This document shows positions 57,801-64,000 of a DNA stretch of 64,000 nucleotides, piece after piece; the stretch's first letter is position 1; every line of letters starts with the position of its first letter. This stretch comes from Manduca sexta (lineage: Eukaryota; Arthropoda; Insecta; Lepidoptera; Sphingidae). The stretch is from contig NC_051142.1 of the NCBI RefSeq assembly GCF_014839805.1, forward strand, positions 4,526,001 to 4,590,000, in the 5' to 3' direction. A program made the position numbers and the translations under genes. The notes under the pieces are model-generated. The model worked only from the letters and a program-made list of their open reading frames with translations, ran no database searches and was not told where the DNA came from.

Positions 57801-60585
57801 ACATTCATCTTGGCAGACCGTTCCACACCCAACTAGGCTATCGCCGCATCAAATGCATTATAGTTCTATAACATTTATTTTCCTACGATATATTTTTTGT
57901 ATTGGTGCACCTATGGCCAAATTATCAGATGACTTGTTCGTTTTCCCCTCTACTGTAAATTGTTTGTCAGGCGGTAATGGCGACGATGGTCCGCGAGCGG
58001 CAGCACGGGCCCGTGGTGGAGCTGTCGCGCGTGGCGGCGCGGCGGTCGCGGCGCGGCGGCGCGGGGCTGGCGGGCCCGGCCGGCATGCGCTCCGTGTTCG
58101 GGCAGATGGTGGCGCGCCTGCCCACGCTCACGCAGGACGCGCTCGCTCTGCCGCACCGAGTGTGGAAGGTCAAGTTCGTTGGTGAGTTTTTGTATAGGTC
58201 ATTATTAGTATTGACATGGGCTAAAAAAAAGTTCGAAAATACTACATTGTCTCCGTAGGTTCTAAATTTTAATTTATTGATTGTAATTAATGCAAATGTA
58301 ATATTATTGAACATTAGTTGTTGGTGCAGCAAAACCGGTATAAACGTAGTGTTGTTTTCTGCTCGTAAGGCGAGAGCGTGGACGACTGCGGCGGTGGTTA
58401 CAGCGAGAGTATAGCGGAGATGTGCGAAGAGCTGCAGAACGGATCCTTGCCTCTACTCATGGCGACGCCCAACGGACGAGGCGACGCCGGCGCATCTCGC
58501 GACGCGTTCCTCCTCAACCCAACTGCCAACACACCGCTGCATCTGAACTGTTTCAGATTCCTCGGTAAGTACTTATGGACTTTCAATAAACGATCCCGAT
58601 CGCATCTTCACGCATAATGACCCGACTATTTTACGGGCTAATTGCGGAAAAAGGAGCCCACAACTAATACCAATAGCCAATCGCATCGAAAATTTACCAA
58701 GCGGAATAAAGTTTGTGTGACATGTTAACTTGTATTATTTTGATTGGTTTAATTTCGGGATGGATTCGAATGTAGCGTTTGGGGTCTTTCATGGGTTTAC
58801 GGACGAATAAAGGTGATAAAATCCTGCTGTAAACGGTATCATTTTAGGTGTATTAATGGGCATCGCGATCCGTACCGGGTCTCCTCTCTCACTGTCGTTG
58901 GCTGAGGGCGTGTGGCGTCAGTTAGCCGGACAACCTCTCAGACCACAAGACTTGGCTGAAGTAGATAAAGATTTCCTACCGGCGTTGCTGTGCATTCGTG
59001 ATATGACGCCTCACAATAAGGTAAATTTATGATCTACTCAATATCGTATGTAACATGTGAATCAATTGTCTAGAATTTTAACAAAAAAATAAAATAATAT
59101 TTGAATTATAATTAATACTTTTATTCTAGATTTGCCAATATATATTTTTTCGTAGATATAAATCTGTAATAGTAATTTAACAATGTATATATTATAGTAA
59201 TTTTTATATTAAAATACATATAACAGGAACTGCAGAACCTAGAGCTTCCATTCTCCATTCCGTCAGCCGCCGGCCATGAAGTCCCTCTCTCTACTCGGCA
59301 TAAGAGAGTGACTCCAGATAACAAGGATGAATATGTGCAATTAGCTCTCCACTACAGGTCAGTAGACTATATTACGGTGGGATATTTTATTTACAAGAAG
59401 CCCTGTTCTATTTCGAATGTGATAGAACAAAAGATTATAGATCGATAGTCGAAACAATACAAAGAAATAAGGTATTGAAATTTGTCACAGACTGCACGAG
59501 TTCGACGAGCAAGTGCGTGCGGTGCGCGACGGCATGTCGCGCGTCATCCCCGCGCCGCTGCTCGCGCTGTTCAACGCCGCCGAGCTCGAGGCGCTCGTGT
59601 GCGGCTCGCCCGACATACCCGTGCACACGCTGCGCGCCTCCGCCACTTACAAAGGTACGCTGCACTGCACCGTCTGTCGTAACACATTTTGTATGTACAG
59701 TATGACGCAACAGCATTGCACTGCGCTCATATCACGCCAGTGTATATTTTTTCCGCTAATGTCGAAGTGAATTTTCGCTACATCCTAGTAAACGTTATGT
59801 TTATAATTTTGAAGGAATTGAACCAAACGCTCCCCTGGTGCAATGGTTCTGGGAAGTGATGGAGGAGCTGTCGGGCAGCGAGCGCGCGCTGTTCCTGCGC
59901 TTCGTGTGGGGTCGCACGCGTCTTCCGCGCGCCCCGCAGGATCCCAGGCAGAGGGACTTTGTCCTACAGGTGCATGCGTCATAAAAGTAGAAATGCATAA
60001 ATTTATACAGCTTACATCGACGTTAAAGAAGATAGCGAAGGTTATTAGTTCAGATGCGACGAATAAATTTATTGTTATTTCACAGGTTCTGGACAAGTAC
60101 CAGCCTCCAGACCACTTCTTGCCGGAGAGTTACACATGCTTTTTCCTTTTGAAGATGCCACGGTACTCGTGCAAGACGGTGTTACGAGAGAAATTGAGGT
60201 AATCAAAGTTACACCAACAAACCATCAAACGGTTTAAGCACACTCTGTCCCGTGACCATGAATGCTGAAAAGTCTTCAAAACGTAGGGAGAAAATAATAT
60301 TGTCTTTAATTTCAACGTCTAAGCACATTATCTTCGGAACTGACAGTTACACTTAATTATAATTAAAACTGTCGAATGAATATTAATAGTAAGTAACGTT
60401 ATAGGTACGCGATTCACTTCTGCAAGAGCATAGACACGGACGAGTACGCGCGCGTGGCCCTAAGCGCTGCGGAGCGCGTGTCGTCCGAGGAATCGGACTC
60501 GGACGGCGACGCCGCACCCGCGCCGCCCGCGCATGCGCACCCGCCGCCGCTCTACTCGCTCACCAGGGCGCCCACTTGGTTGTAA
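12536..60585 (+). CDS. HERC2: HERC2, giant HECT-type E3 ubiquitin-protein ligase (complete, 90 coding exons)
   Basis: All 90 coding exons were traced by splice sites, phase and similarity to the family (coordinates are in the segment entries below). They total 14,627 nt. With the frame breaks in exons 5, 7 and 23 allowed for, this gives about 4,875 residues, against roughly 4,830 in mammals. Family role: nuclear/cytoplasmic ubiquitin ligase that acts as a scaffold in DNA-damage signalling and protein turnover. Three RCC1-like propellers bind partners and the C-terminal HECT domain forms a thioester with ubiquitin on a Cys (codon 60137-60139, motif YTCFFLL). Start: ATG at 12536 ([10 protein letters not shown]), in good context, followed by the family's [10 protein letters not shown] segment. 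Stop: TAA at 60583-60585. Odd points are three frame breaks, two GC donors (36427, 48042), a missing AG acceptor at exon 62, and no ZZ finger. Identity is certain; whether the copy is functional depends on whether the frame breaks are real. Confidence 0.98.
15999..16162 (+). repeat. LINE 3'-tail fragment ending in (GAT)n
   Basis: It includes GCAGGCCGCTTCCAACAGG, a GATCCTTGGGGGAGG stretch, CAGCAGTGGACTTCCTGTGG and a (GAT)n tail, in HERC2 intron 8. The same tail occurs in reverse at 56041-56125. A shared 3' end with variable 5' truncation is typical of RTE-like non-LTR elements. Confidence 0.6.
16199..18416 (+). other. HERC2: HERC2 exons 9-15: first RCC1-like propeller (RLD1)
   Basis: Exons: 16199-16367, 16659-16869, 17153-17301, 17464-17623, 17827-17924, 18043-18198 and 18311-18416 (about residues 486-835). 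Canonical blades are visible as [16 protein letters not shown] (exon 10), [16 protein letters not shown] (exon 11) and [15 protein letters not shown] (exon 13). Exon 12, where the family has [12 protein letters not shown], reads [12 protein letters not shown], a degenerate blade. Exon 14 holds [11 protein letters not shown] and exon 15 closes with [20 protein letters not shown], matching the family's exit from RLD1. Confidence 0.93.
16945..17095 (+). repeat. SINE copy in HERC2 intron 10
   Basis: A tRNA-like head (CCTTGGTGGTATGGTG ... CCTCGAATCG) is followed by a GTGATATCGGATTTACCGC body. The body matches, in reverse, the repeat at 42245-42475. The A-box-like and B-box-like blocks suggest a tRNA-derived SINE. 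Confidence 0.6.
19181..20558 (-). mobile_element. Helitron-type element carrying a 123-bp tandem array (HERC2 intron 16)
   Basis: On the minus strand it starts TCTATACTATTATATAAAGC and ends GGGCAAAAGCTAG; A precedes the TC and T follows the CTAG. The 3' end has a GC-rich palindromic block just before the CTAG. The interior is dominated by a tandem array (separate entry). A related copy lies at 24844-25966 in the opposite orientation. There is no coding capacity. Confidence 0.8.
19520..20512. repeat. Tandem array, about eight copies of a 123-bp unit
   Basis: The landmark GAGATTA recurs at 19641, 19764, 19887, 20010, 20133, 20256, 20379 and 20502, each exactly 123 bp apart. Later units are almost identical (differences such as CTGCTCCG/CTGCCCCG and CCTATTGGG/CCTTTTGGG); the first two are more diverged. 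The unit contains an AGCGTGATGATATATAGC block and a GTAGTTCCTGAGATTAG block. The array is internal to the Helitron. Confidence 0.9.
20937..21289. mobile_element. TTAA-flanked hairpin MITE, copy 1 (HERC2 intron 16)
   Basis: TTAA at both ends encloses GGCGATACCTCAAGG... and its reverse complement ...CCTTGAGGTATCGCC. Nearly the whole element is one inverted repeat of about 170 bp arms that meet near 21110-21135. TTAA target duplications are typical of piggyBac-type transposition. A second copy is at 54878-55241. Copy 1 lacks about 12 bp in its right arm. Confidence 0.85.
21290..22369. other. Part of HERC2 intron 16, nothing recognised
   Basis: AT-rich sequence with no open frame of note, no splice-flanked coding block and no clear repeat ends. 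Confidence 0.5.
22370..22640 (+). repeat. Short interspersed repeat, family 1, copy 1
   Basis: Begins near GATGGCGCCACAACAA, then GATCGCGCTATGGTTTACAC, later GGTGTTTACACCTGCTTACC and a CGCATG...CATGTATGAG tail. The same string of blocks occurs at 23480-23690, in reverse across 26418-26433 plus 30997-31175, and in reverse at 35890-35980. The open frame here has no domain. Confidence 0.7.
22955..23228. repeat. Short interspersed repeat, family 2, copy 1
   Basis: Contains TGCCGCATTCCAGGATCAGC, GGCATAATTGTGTCGACTGC and CACTTACCATCAGGTGCAGG. The same blocks are found in reverse at 34195-34440 in intron 24. Both copies sit in HERC2 introns. Confidence 0.6.
23480..23690 (+). repeat. Short interspersed repeat, family 1, copy 2
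   Basis: Begins GATGGCGCCACGACAAATAT and ends near GCTAAGCGTGTATGAGGC; it shares its block order with 22370-22640. Confidence 0.7.
23800..23955 (+). repeat. Retroposon 3' tail ending in AAATAAATCATTTAATTTC
   Basis: It contains AGTTTCTTGCCCGTTCTTCT, TGCTTTCCGAACTGGTGGTA and an AATAAAT tail. Similar blocks appear in reverse inside the element at 90-503. It looks like the shared 3' end of a poly(A)-type retroposon. Confidence 0.55.
23959..24200 (-). mobile_element. 3' fragment of a Helitron-type element
   Basis: On the minus strand the GC-rich block is followed by GGGCAAAAGCTAA and then T, the CTRR end seen in the other copies. The 5' part cannot be delimited. Confidence 0.5.
24844..25966 (+). 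mobile_element. Helitron-type element with 123-bp array (HERC2 intron 17), inverted relative to 19181-20558
   Basis: Starts TCTATACTATTATATAAAGC after an A and ends GGGCAAAAGCTAG before a T. It carries about six imperfect copies of the same 123-bp unit (AATCTCAGGAACTACCGG... landmarks, about 24905-25640) and the same right-hand unique block as the intron 16 copy. There is a (GTTT)n run just after the 5' end. Confidence 0.8.
25972..26290. repeat. Second interspersed repeat abutting the Helitron
   Basis: Reads TATAAAAATGAATAGCTG, then GCTGAACCGATTTCGC and TTCCTTGAAGTACGAGCATG, blocks typical of another non-autonomous lepidopteran element. It starts a few bases after the CTAG of the Helitron, so the two may be adjacent insertions or parts of one composite. 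Confidence 0.5.
26434..26596 (-). repeat. 3' LTR of the Ty3/gypsy element
   Basis: 163 bp, TGTAATATT...ACCACA as written on the plus strand. It matches the LTR at 30834-30996 at every base I compared. The polypurine tract lies immediately next to it at 26597-26606. Confidence 0.93.
26597..26606 (-). promoter_or_regulatory. Polypurine tract
   Basis: GAGGAAGGAA on the minus strand, directly before the 3' LTR, the expected primer for plus-strand synthesis. Confidence 0.75.
26648..27630 (-). pseudogene. Integrase C-terminal part of the LTR element
   Basis: Continues the integrase core after the break near 27640 and runs to a stop near 26648. It holds [20 protein letters not shown] and the GPY/F-like [16 protein letters not shown]. 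An acidic tail follows that lacks a chromodomain and ends in [13 protein letters not shown]. Confidence 0.85.
27600..28866 (-). pseudogene. RNase H and integrase N-terminus/core of the LTR element
   Basis: The connection ([15 protein letters not shown]) leads to RNase H with [14 protein letters not shown] and KTDHKPLL. The integrase zinc-binding H2C2 follows ([11 protein letters not shown]...GSCRSCC), then the first catalytic Asp in [11 protein letters not shown]. The frame breaks near 27640; the second catalytic Asp (VSDND) and NGQAE lie in the next frame. Confidence 0.85.
28839..29845 (-). pseudogene. Protease C-terminus and reverse transcriptase of the LTR element, frame-broken
   Basis: After the break at about 29845 the frame shows the protease exit ([10 protein letters not shown]). 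A second break near 29500 leads into reverse transcriptase: [18 protein letters not shown], then [11 protein letters not shown], then the catalytic pair in WYDDICL. The frame ends at a third break near 28865, just before RNase H. Confidence 0.85.
29737..30782 (-). pseudogene. gag and start of protease of the LTR element, frame-broken
   Basis: The ATG at 30782 opens a capsid-like region (MSKIIGNL...). It is interrupted by a one-base frame change near 30665, after which the frame continues to about 29845. Two zinc knuckles of the CX2CX4HX4C type ([14 protein letters not shown] and [14 protein letters not shown]) mark nucleocapsid. Protease follows with its active-site Asp in [10 protein letters not shown], an unusual form of the LDTGA-type motif. 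The frame then breaks near 29845. Confidence 0.85.
30821..30831 (-). promoter_or_regulatory. tRNA primer-binding site
   Basis: On the minus strand TGGCGACGAGG follows the 5' LTR after two bases. This is complementary to the 3' end (CCTCGTCG plus CCA) of tRNA-Ser(GCU) as I know it from animals. Confidence 0.8.
30834..30996 (-). repeat. 5' LTR of the Ty3/gypsy element
   Basis: 163 bp, same sequence as 26434-26596. As the 5' LTR in the element's own direction it should hold the promoter. The primer-binding site follows two bases inside it. Confidence 0.93.
30997..31175 (-). repeat. Right part of a family-1 SINE split by the LTR element
   Basis: Reads in reverse the family-1 blocks: CATGCGAGGTAC near the LTR, GTGTAAACCATAACGAGATC and GTGGCGCCATCTTTTG. 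Its missing left part (CAAAGTGCCTCAT) ends at 26433 on the other side of the LTR element. Confidence 0.75.
31180..31536. other. End of HERC2 intron 17, nothing recognised
   Basis: AT-rich sequence up to the exon 18 acceptor (CACCAG, 31531-31536). No feature seen. Confidence 0.5.
34195..34440. repeat. Short interspersed repeat, family 2, copy 2 (intron 24)
   Basis: Holds CCTGATGGTATGTGGAGTGG, CGACACAATTATGCCGGCC and GCTGATCCCGGAACGCG, the reverse of the blocks at 22955-23228. Confidence 0.6.
34772..34811. repeat. Four tandem copies of a GC-rich decamer (intron 24)
   Basis: Units GCTCGGGCCC, ACTCGGGCAA, ACTCGGGCCC and TCTCGGGCCG run head to tail, a GC-rich island in an AT-rich intron. Confidence 0.8.
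35790..35980 (-). repeat. Family-1 short interspersed repeat, copy 4 (intron 26)
   Basis: Ends with GGCGTCGTGTAAACCATAGT and GTTGTGGCGCCATCTATTG, the reverse of the family-1 start. The other end is diverged. Confidence 0.6.
38077..38307. mobile_element. MITE copy related to 1630-1802 (intron 31)
   Basis: Left end TTTAAATTAAACTATTT; right end AAAATTCGTAAAATAGTTTA then ATTTAAAT. The core holds CCGTGACCATGAAGGCTGC. The left inverted repeat is partly replaced by other sequence. Confidence 0.6.
39245..43793 (+). other. HERC2: HERC2 exons 34-45: MIB/HERC2 domain and following helical region
   Basis: Exons: 39245-39384, 39513-39696, 39835-40101, 40288-40406, 40505-40691, 40824-40975, 41263-41356, 41598-41749, 41982-42123, 42518-42643, 43140-43304 and 43689-43793. 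The MIB/HERC2 domain spans exons 34-35: [19 protein letters not shown], then [20 protein letters not shown] and [15 protein letters not shown]. Exon 41 ([19 protein letters not shown]) matches the family's second small beta domain. Exons 36, 39 and 42 are Ala-rich and strongly GC-biased. Confidence 0.94.
42245..42475 (-). repeat. SINE copy in HERC2 intron 42
   Basis: Holds GCCTTTTATCCCCAAAACGG, GGTGCAACTGGTGCATACAA and GGGCACAAATTCCAG, the reverse of the family found at 16945-17095 and a widespread lepidopteran repeat by its look. Confidence 0.6.
43899..46379 (+). other. HERC2: HERC2 exons 46-54: UBA, CPH and DOC domains
   Basis: Exons: 43899-44000, 44227-44459, 44611-44679, 44812-44983, 45068-45163, 45245-45399, 45525-45755, 45931-46050 and 46278-46379. 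[23 protein letters not shown] (exon 46). CPH, the family's p53-binding fold, spans exons 47-49 ([15 protein letters not shown]...). Exons 49-50 have [14 protein letters not shown] and [26 protein letters not shown]10-like: [50 protein letters not shown]. The ZZ finger that vertebrate HERC2 carries between CPH and DOC is absent; intron 50 has only 81 nt. Confidence 0.93.
46461..49217 (+). other. HERC2: HERC2 exons 55-61: second RCC1-like propeller (RLD2)
   Basis: Exons: 46461-46616, 46755-46916, 47052-47282, 47411-47534, 47610-47728, 47886-48041 and 48983-49217. Each blade is easy to see: [87 protein letters not shown] and [15 protein letters not shown]. Exon 60 ends in a GC donor (GCTAGT at 48042). 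Exon 61 is Ala/Pro-rich after the last blade and ends in the family's [10 protein letters not shown]. Confidence 0.96.
48214..48874. mobile_element. hAT-type MITE with 8-bp target duplication (HERC2 intron 60)
   Basis: Terminal inverted repeats CAGAGGCGGCTC and GAGCCGCCACTG are flanked on both sides by TTCTATAG (48206-48213 and 48875-48882). An 8-bp duplication is the hAT hallmark. At 661 bp with no coding frame it is non-autonomous. One mismatch is seen in the terminal repeats (CAGAGG/CAGTGG). Confidence 0.9.
49369..53193 (+). other. HERC2: HERC2 exons 62-72: linker between propellers 2 and 3
   Basis: Exons: 49369-49431, 49493-49632, 49864-50016, 50253-50372, 50528-50663, 50837-50989, 51371-51538, 51824-51921, 52104-52260, 52447-52631 and 52904-53193. 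Exon 62 ([19 protein letters not shown]) fits by phase only if it begins at 49369, where the preceding bases are TG, not AG. Exons 68-69 show [26 protein letters not shown] and [18 protein letters not shown], a conserved beta-rich module. Exons 67 and 71 are Ala-rich and GC-biased. Confidence 0.92.
54878..55241. mobile_element. TTAA-flanked hairpin MITE, copy 2 (HERC2 intron 76)
   Basis: TTAA at 54878-54881 and 55238-55241; ends GGCGATACCTCAAGG and inverse; two arms of about 175 bp meeting near 55055-55070. It is close in sequence to 20937-21289 but retains the full right arm (TAAATTCTTTACTTGCC). Confidence 0.87.
56041..56125 (-). repeat. LINE 3'-tail fragment (intron 78)
   Basis: (ATC)n, then CTCAGCCACAGGAAGTCCAC, CATAGGCCTCC and CCACGTCGACCTGTTGG, the reverse of 15999-16162 and shorter. 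Confidence 0.6.
56751..56793. repeat. Short perfect inverted repeat (intron 80)
   Basis: ACACGTTAGCCAA (56751-56763) and its complement TTGGCTAACGTGT (56781-56793) are separated by 17 bases. It could form a 13-bp stem in RNA or DNA. Confidence 0.75.
57537..57848 (-). mobile_element. tRNA-derived SINE (HERC2 intron 82)
   Basis: On the minus strand it begins GCGGCGATAGCCTAGTTGG, whose TAGCCTAGTTGG resembles a pol III A box. GGTTCAAATCC, a good B box, lies about 45 bases on. The body contains CGTGAGGAAACCTGC and CCGTGCTCAGCAGTGGGC. It is antisense to HERC2. Confidence 0.8.
60228..60300. repeat. Fragment of the MITE core found at 1630-1802 (intron 89)
   Basis: Contains CCCGTGACCATGAATGCTG and AAAAGTCTTCAAAACGTAGGG, close to the core of the MITE at 1630-1802. 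The terminal repeats are missing or too diverged to see. Confidence 0.45.
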
Positions 60586-63500
60586 ACACTACCACATACC
60601 ATGCTAAATATAACATTTATTTTCAGACAGAATATTTCATCCGATTTTTGTTATTTTAAGACAGTATTATGTCGATAAAATTGCACATTCGGATTTTACG
60701 GACCAATTTTATTTGTACGTCAGGTTTTATCAGTTATTTCTCGAAATTGTTTACAAATGGAAACAAGTCACTAGCTGTAGCGTCGATACTTCGCTTAATA
60801 ATGGAGTTTGCGATATGTCGTTAGAATTGTATTTTATTATAATATTCGAATTGATCCGCAATAAAAATAATTCGAATACTCTCATTATGTACTCATTGTA
60901 ATATTGAATGATATTTATTCTTACTAATAATGTATCGGTATTTGTTGATTCGGAACGGGTTTTAGGAGATAGAACTTCCTTATATTGTTCTGTCAATATA
61001 AGTTAATGTTACTGGTAAAGGTAAAGCTTGAATTCAATTATAGCATTCCATCCATAGCGCTAGACATTTTGCTCGAACAATTTTATATTATAAATCTTAA
61101 GTATACTGTCGGTGTTTGATGTTTCTCGATTAAGACACATACAACGAGGCGATACTGCCACATTCCACTAATGATCGCAAATGTAATGAATTGCATGATT
61201 GCTTAATTTGAATACGAGTACCATTTTCCATAAAATTTTATTACAAATTATTTTACATACATTGGAAAAGTTATGAAAATAACTGCAAGAATCAGGATAA
61301 AAAAGGATCAAATATGTTACTATTTATTTTTATCTATTTCGTTTTCGTTTTCTCGAGTAAATCTTTTTTACTCTTCTTGAAACCTATTTTTATCTATTAA
61401 TAAGATAATTATTTAGATTTCAATTTTATATTATTAATTTCATTATTTCTACCTTTCTACCTTTGTCTTGTTTGTACCTTTGTGCTATGGATGTAAGGTA
61501 ATTTAGACTTGAGGCTTGCGTTTTCAGCTGTGATGTAACTAAGCATACTATGAACGAGTGGAGATACAGTAGGAGCTAGTCATTGTTGCACGTTATGTAG
61601 ACTCTTATACGTATTTATTCATAACTCATAAACTTCGTATATTGAATACTTGCTTATTTTTATACTCGAGCGAACTAAGCCGTGATCTGGAACTATATTA
61701 TTTAGAGTTGTGAAGTTTTAGTGCGACAGTCCTTCAATAAAATCAATTAGAACTTAAATCCTATAGTTATTAACTTTAGCTAGTATTAACGTCTCAGTAT
61801 CCTATTCTTCAGACAGTGATGGTGCAAACGTGCAACTCTTAATCATATCATGTATTTTATTAAAGGACTGTCGAGATAAGTGCATTGATTTAAAAACCCA
61901 AGATACAAATTTTAAAGCACTTGTAGTACAAGACTTATGGCTTAAATACTTTGTGAAGTTATAGTCTAGGAAGTTGCAATTATAATAATTGATTTTTTAA
62001 ATATGCGACTTTAAAATTGTATAGTAACAGTGATCCAAATAGACACAGTTTATGGTGCATTTTTCGAGTTGCTAAATAATTGATCTTGGGTTTTATGAAT
62101 ATCAATGTTTAAGTGCTATTTATTATGTATCAGATGTATGCCATGTGTTACTTTTTATAACGAAAATACGTTAAAGATCTTGAGTTGTGACATAAAAGAG
62201 TGAAACAAGTGGTTATTCATTTACGAAAACGCTCACGTAGTATTCTAAAGATTTAAATGAGTCATAGTTCTGACATTACTGACCACTAGTATAAACTTGA
62301 TCATCCGTCCACCAAATAGGGGCCAGGGTGGAGGCGGCTCTAAATTCCATCTCTCTAGGCTATATACACAGCTCAATATTATACGTCATTCGTACAAAGC
62401 TCATCGAGAAATGTCATGGATGTTGATTATTCATTTATTTCACCGAGTTTCACGTAAATCGATATAGGACCGTATTATCAAGGATATAAGTCAGAGGGCA
62501 ATCAAAGTATTAAAATTATTACTAGTGCATTCATCTATATTATGTTAACACAGGATGAGCGTTAGGTATATTTTCAAACTTGTCAGTCTTCTGCCAGTCA
62601 GATACGTGAGCAATGCATAGTAATGTAATACTAGTATTTTCGTTACAAAAATACATTCGGTAGGAAGTAAGTATTTATTGATGCATAATAGTATTTACAT
62701 TATTCTATGATTATATTTTCACGCTATAGTCGCTTTGCTAGTATTACTAGTGTATGGCATTTGGTGCTAGTGCTTTCACGATTATAATACGTTTTTGTTC
62801 TGAGGTGAATTAGAATGCACAAACAAATTCCCATTATTTATGTATCAATAATTCTCTTTTGTTCATATTAGTAAAATTCATACTCTACCTTTGTGACTGA
62901 CTTGACACAATCTTAATATTTTGATCATTGTATTATGTACCAGTGTTTCTATTAAAATTATTTCCATGTGTGATGATATTTCATCTACACGGTTATTAGC
63001 TGTAATTGAATATGATTTATTGTGTTGTATTTATATCCATTATTTAATTTGTATCAAGGCTATGTCAATAAAATATCTGAATTAATTTTCATGTCATATT
63101 GACTATGTAGAAATATTATCTTCCATTTTTTTGGAAACATGACTTATTCCTATTAACAAAGTATACAACCAAAATCAGCACATTTTTATAATTTTCAATT
63201 AATAGATATTATTGTTGATATTACACCAAAGTGTTTATTTTAAGATAAAAAGTTTTCATTTTTTCTGTGTAAAAGATCTGAATGATGTAAACCTATTATT
63301 TATTTGATCTGTCCATTTAAAATGTTTATCATTTATAAGTATATAATTCTGAATAAAAGTATTTATTGCAAACAATTTTTACTTTCTACTTGCTTTCTCC
63401 TCATATGATTAAATTATTCACATAATAATTATAATTCGATTATTGTCGAGTCGCTAAAAGTTAAACAATATGCAACCATTCAAAATTATATCATGTACAA

Positions 63501-63782
63501 CATAAAAAAAATTATGCCTACTCAGTAAAAAAAAGTAACACAAAAGTCCCACAAGAGGACTCCCACATCTCTTTGGTATTGGTTGGTCTTTTATGTTATA
63601 ACATAAGTAAAAAAATATGTTAAAAATGCCTTATGCATTATATTTAACATATTTTTTTAATTCTTTATAAGGTAATGTAGTTAATAAAAAAAAAATATCT
63701 TTCACATGATTTTATATAATCACTAAATAACTTATTTGCTGTAAATTAAAGTAACCATGATGCTTTTCTCAAATATTGTCTA
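60586..63782 (+). other. HERC2 3' UTR and the gap to the convergent gene
   Basis: AT-rich with no further coding block. Candidate poly(A) signals AATAAA on the plus strand: 61736-61741, 63067-63072 and 63352-63357. On the minus strand AATAAA lies at 63367-63362, usable by the convergent gene. No other feature is seen. Confidence 0.5.
63352..63367. terminator. Back-to-back poly(A) signals of two convergent genes
   Basis: AATAAA on the plus strand (63352-63357) is followed five bases later by TTATT, the minus-strand AATAAA (63367-63362). Either could end HERC2 or the small gene to the right; use is not shown by sequence alone. Confidence 0.4.
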
Positions 63783-63857
63783 TTACTTCTTGGATTTCGG
63801 TTTAAGTGTGAAGTATAGGATCATTGCACCGAAGAACGCATAGGTTGCCTTGGCTGT
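63783..63857 (-). CDS. Last coding exon of a DAPIT/USMG5-like ATP-synthase subunit, partial
   Basis: After a CAG acceptor (63860-63858) the minus strand reads TAKATYAFFGAMILYFTLKP, then KSKK and a stop at 63785-63783. A single short hydrophobic helix ending in Lys-rich residues after a KATY motif matches the C-terminal half of DAPIT (USMG5, ATP5MK), a subunit of about 50-60 residues in the membrane part of mitochondrial ATP synthase. The earlier exon(s) lie beyond the right edge. Convergent with HERC2. The short length leaves some doubt about identity. Confidence 0.65.
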   Translation of the reverse strand, partial: TAKATYAFFGAMILYFTLKPKSKK

Positions 63858-64000
63858 CTGAAAATGAGAAAAAAAAAATTTGAAAACAGGTTATTTTATA
63901 TATCAATCAAGTATAAAAATATAAATTAAAATTTTCTTTTCCAATCAATGGTCGATTCAGCAGATCATTTAACTTGTAAATGCCGGCACATACTAATAAT

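Larger units (their letters stand above)
57384..60585 (+). other. HERC2: HERC2 exons 82-90: pre-HECT region and HECT catalytic domain
   Basis: Exons: 57384-57506, 57971-58181, 58370-58564, 58848-59020, 59227-59357, 59491-59654, 59815-59969, 60086-60198 and 60405-60585. Landmarks: SVFGQM and [10 protein letters not shown] (exon 83), [20 protein letters not shown] (84), [18 protein letters not shown] (85), [20 protein letters not shown] (87), [11 protein letters not shown] and [10 protein letters not shown] (88), [20 protein letters not shown] (89). The catalytic Cys is encoded at 60137-60139 (about residue 4796). The tail after [11 protein letters not shown] is Ser/Asp then Pro/Ala-rich and ends ...RAPTWL. 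Confidence 0.97.

Noticed and set aside
12536..60585. HERC2 as a processed or duplicated pseudogene
   Set aside because: It has introns throughout, 87 of 90 exons are intact and in phase, and all domains are conserved; three one-base breaks are better explained by sequence error, though this is not proven.

Overview
The window is eukaryotic nuclear DNA, most probably from a butterfly or moth (Lepidoptera). It holds intron-rich genes with GT-AG introns, GC-rich exons set in AT-rich introns, and a dense set of repeats of kinds common in lepidopteran genomes: Helitron-type elements ending in ...GCTAG, tRNA-derived SINEs, MITEs, LINE tails and one LTR retrotransposon. The species cannot be read from the sequence alone.

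Layout. (1) 665-3763, minus strand: the first six coding exons of an acidic, Ser-rich protein that I cannot name with confidence; its 3' part lies beyond the left edge. (2) 5672-10899, minus strand: a complete six-exon Torsin gene (AAA+ ATPase of the ER and nuclear envelope, 351 residues). (3) 12536-60585, plus strand: a complete HERC2 gene (giant HECT E3 ubiquitin ligase). I traced 90 coding exons with matching splice phases. They total 14,627 nt, and one net base of frame correction gives about 4,875 residues. Domain order: N-terminal helical region, RCC1-like propeller 1, cytochrome-b5-like, MIB/HERC2, UBA, CPH, DOC, propeller 2, propeller 3, HECT. (4) 63783-63857, minus strand: the last coding exon of a small DAPIT/USMG5-like ATP-synthase subunit, convergent with HERC2.

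Torsin and HERC2 are divergent, with 1.6 kb between their start codons. HERC2 introns 16 and 17 (18715-31536) are swollen by mobile DNA: two inverted Helitron copies carrying 123-bp tandem arrays, a TTAA-flanked hairpin MITE, several SINEs, and a 4.56-kb Ty3/gypsy element with two identical 163-bp LTRs and a 5-bp target duplication, nested inside a SINE.

The main oddities are: three single-base frame breaks in otherwise conserved HERC2 exons, and about five in the young retrotransposon, which together point to sequence errors or to a damaged allele; two GC-AG introns and one exon without an AG acceptor; absence of the HERC2 ZZ finger; inverted Helitrons flanking exon 17, which could fold the pre-mRNA; and long hairpin MITEs in the introns. 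I found no CRISPR, operon or other prokaryote-type system.
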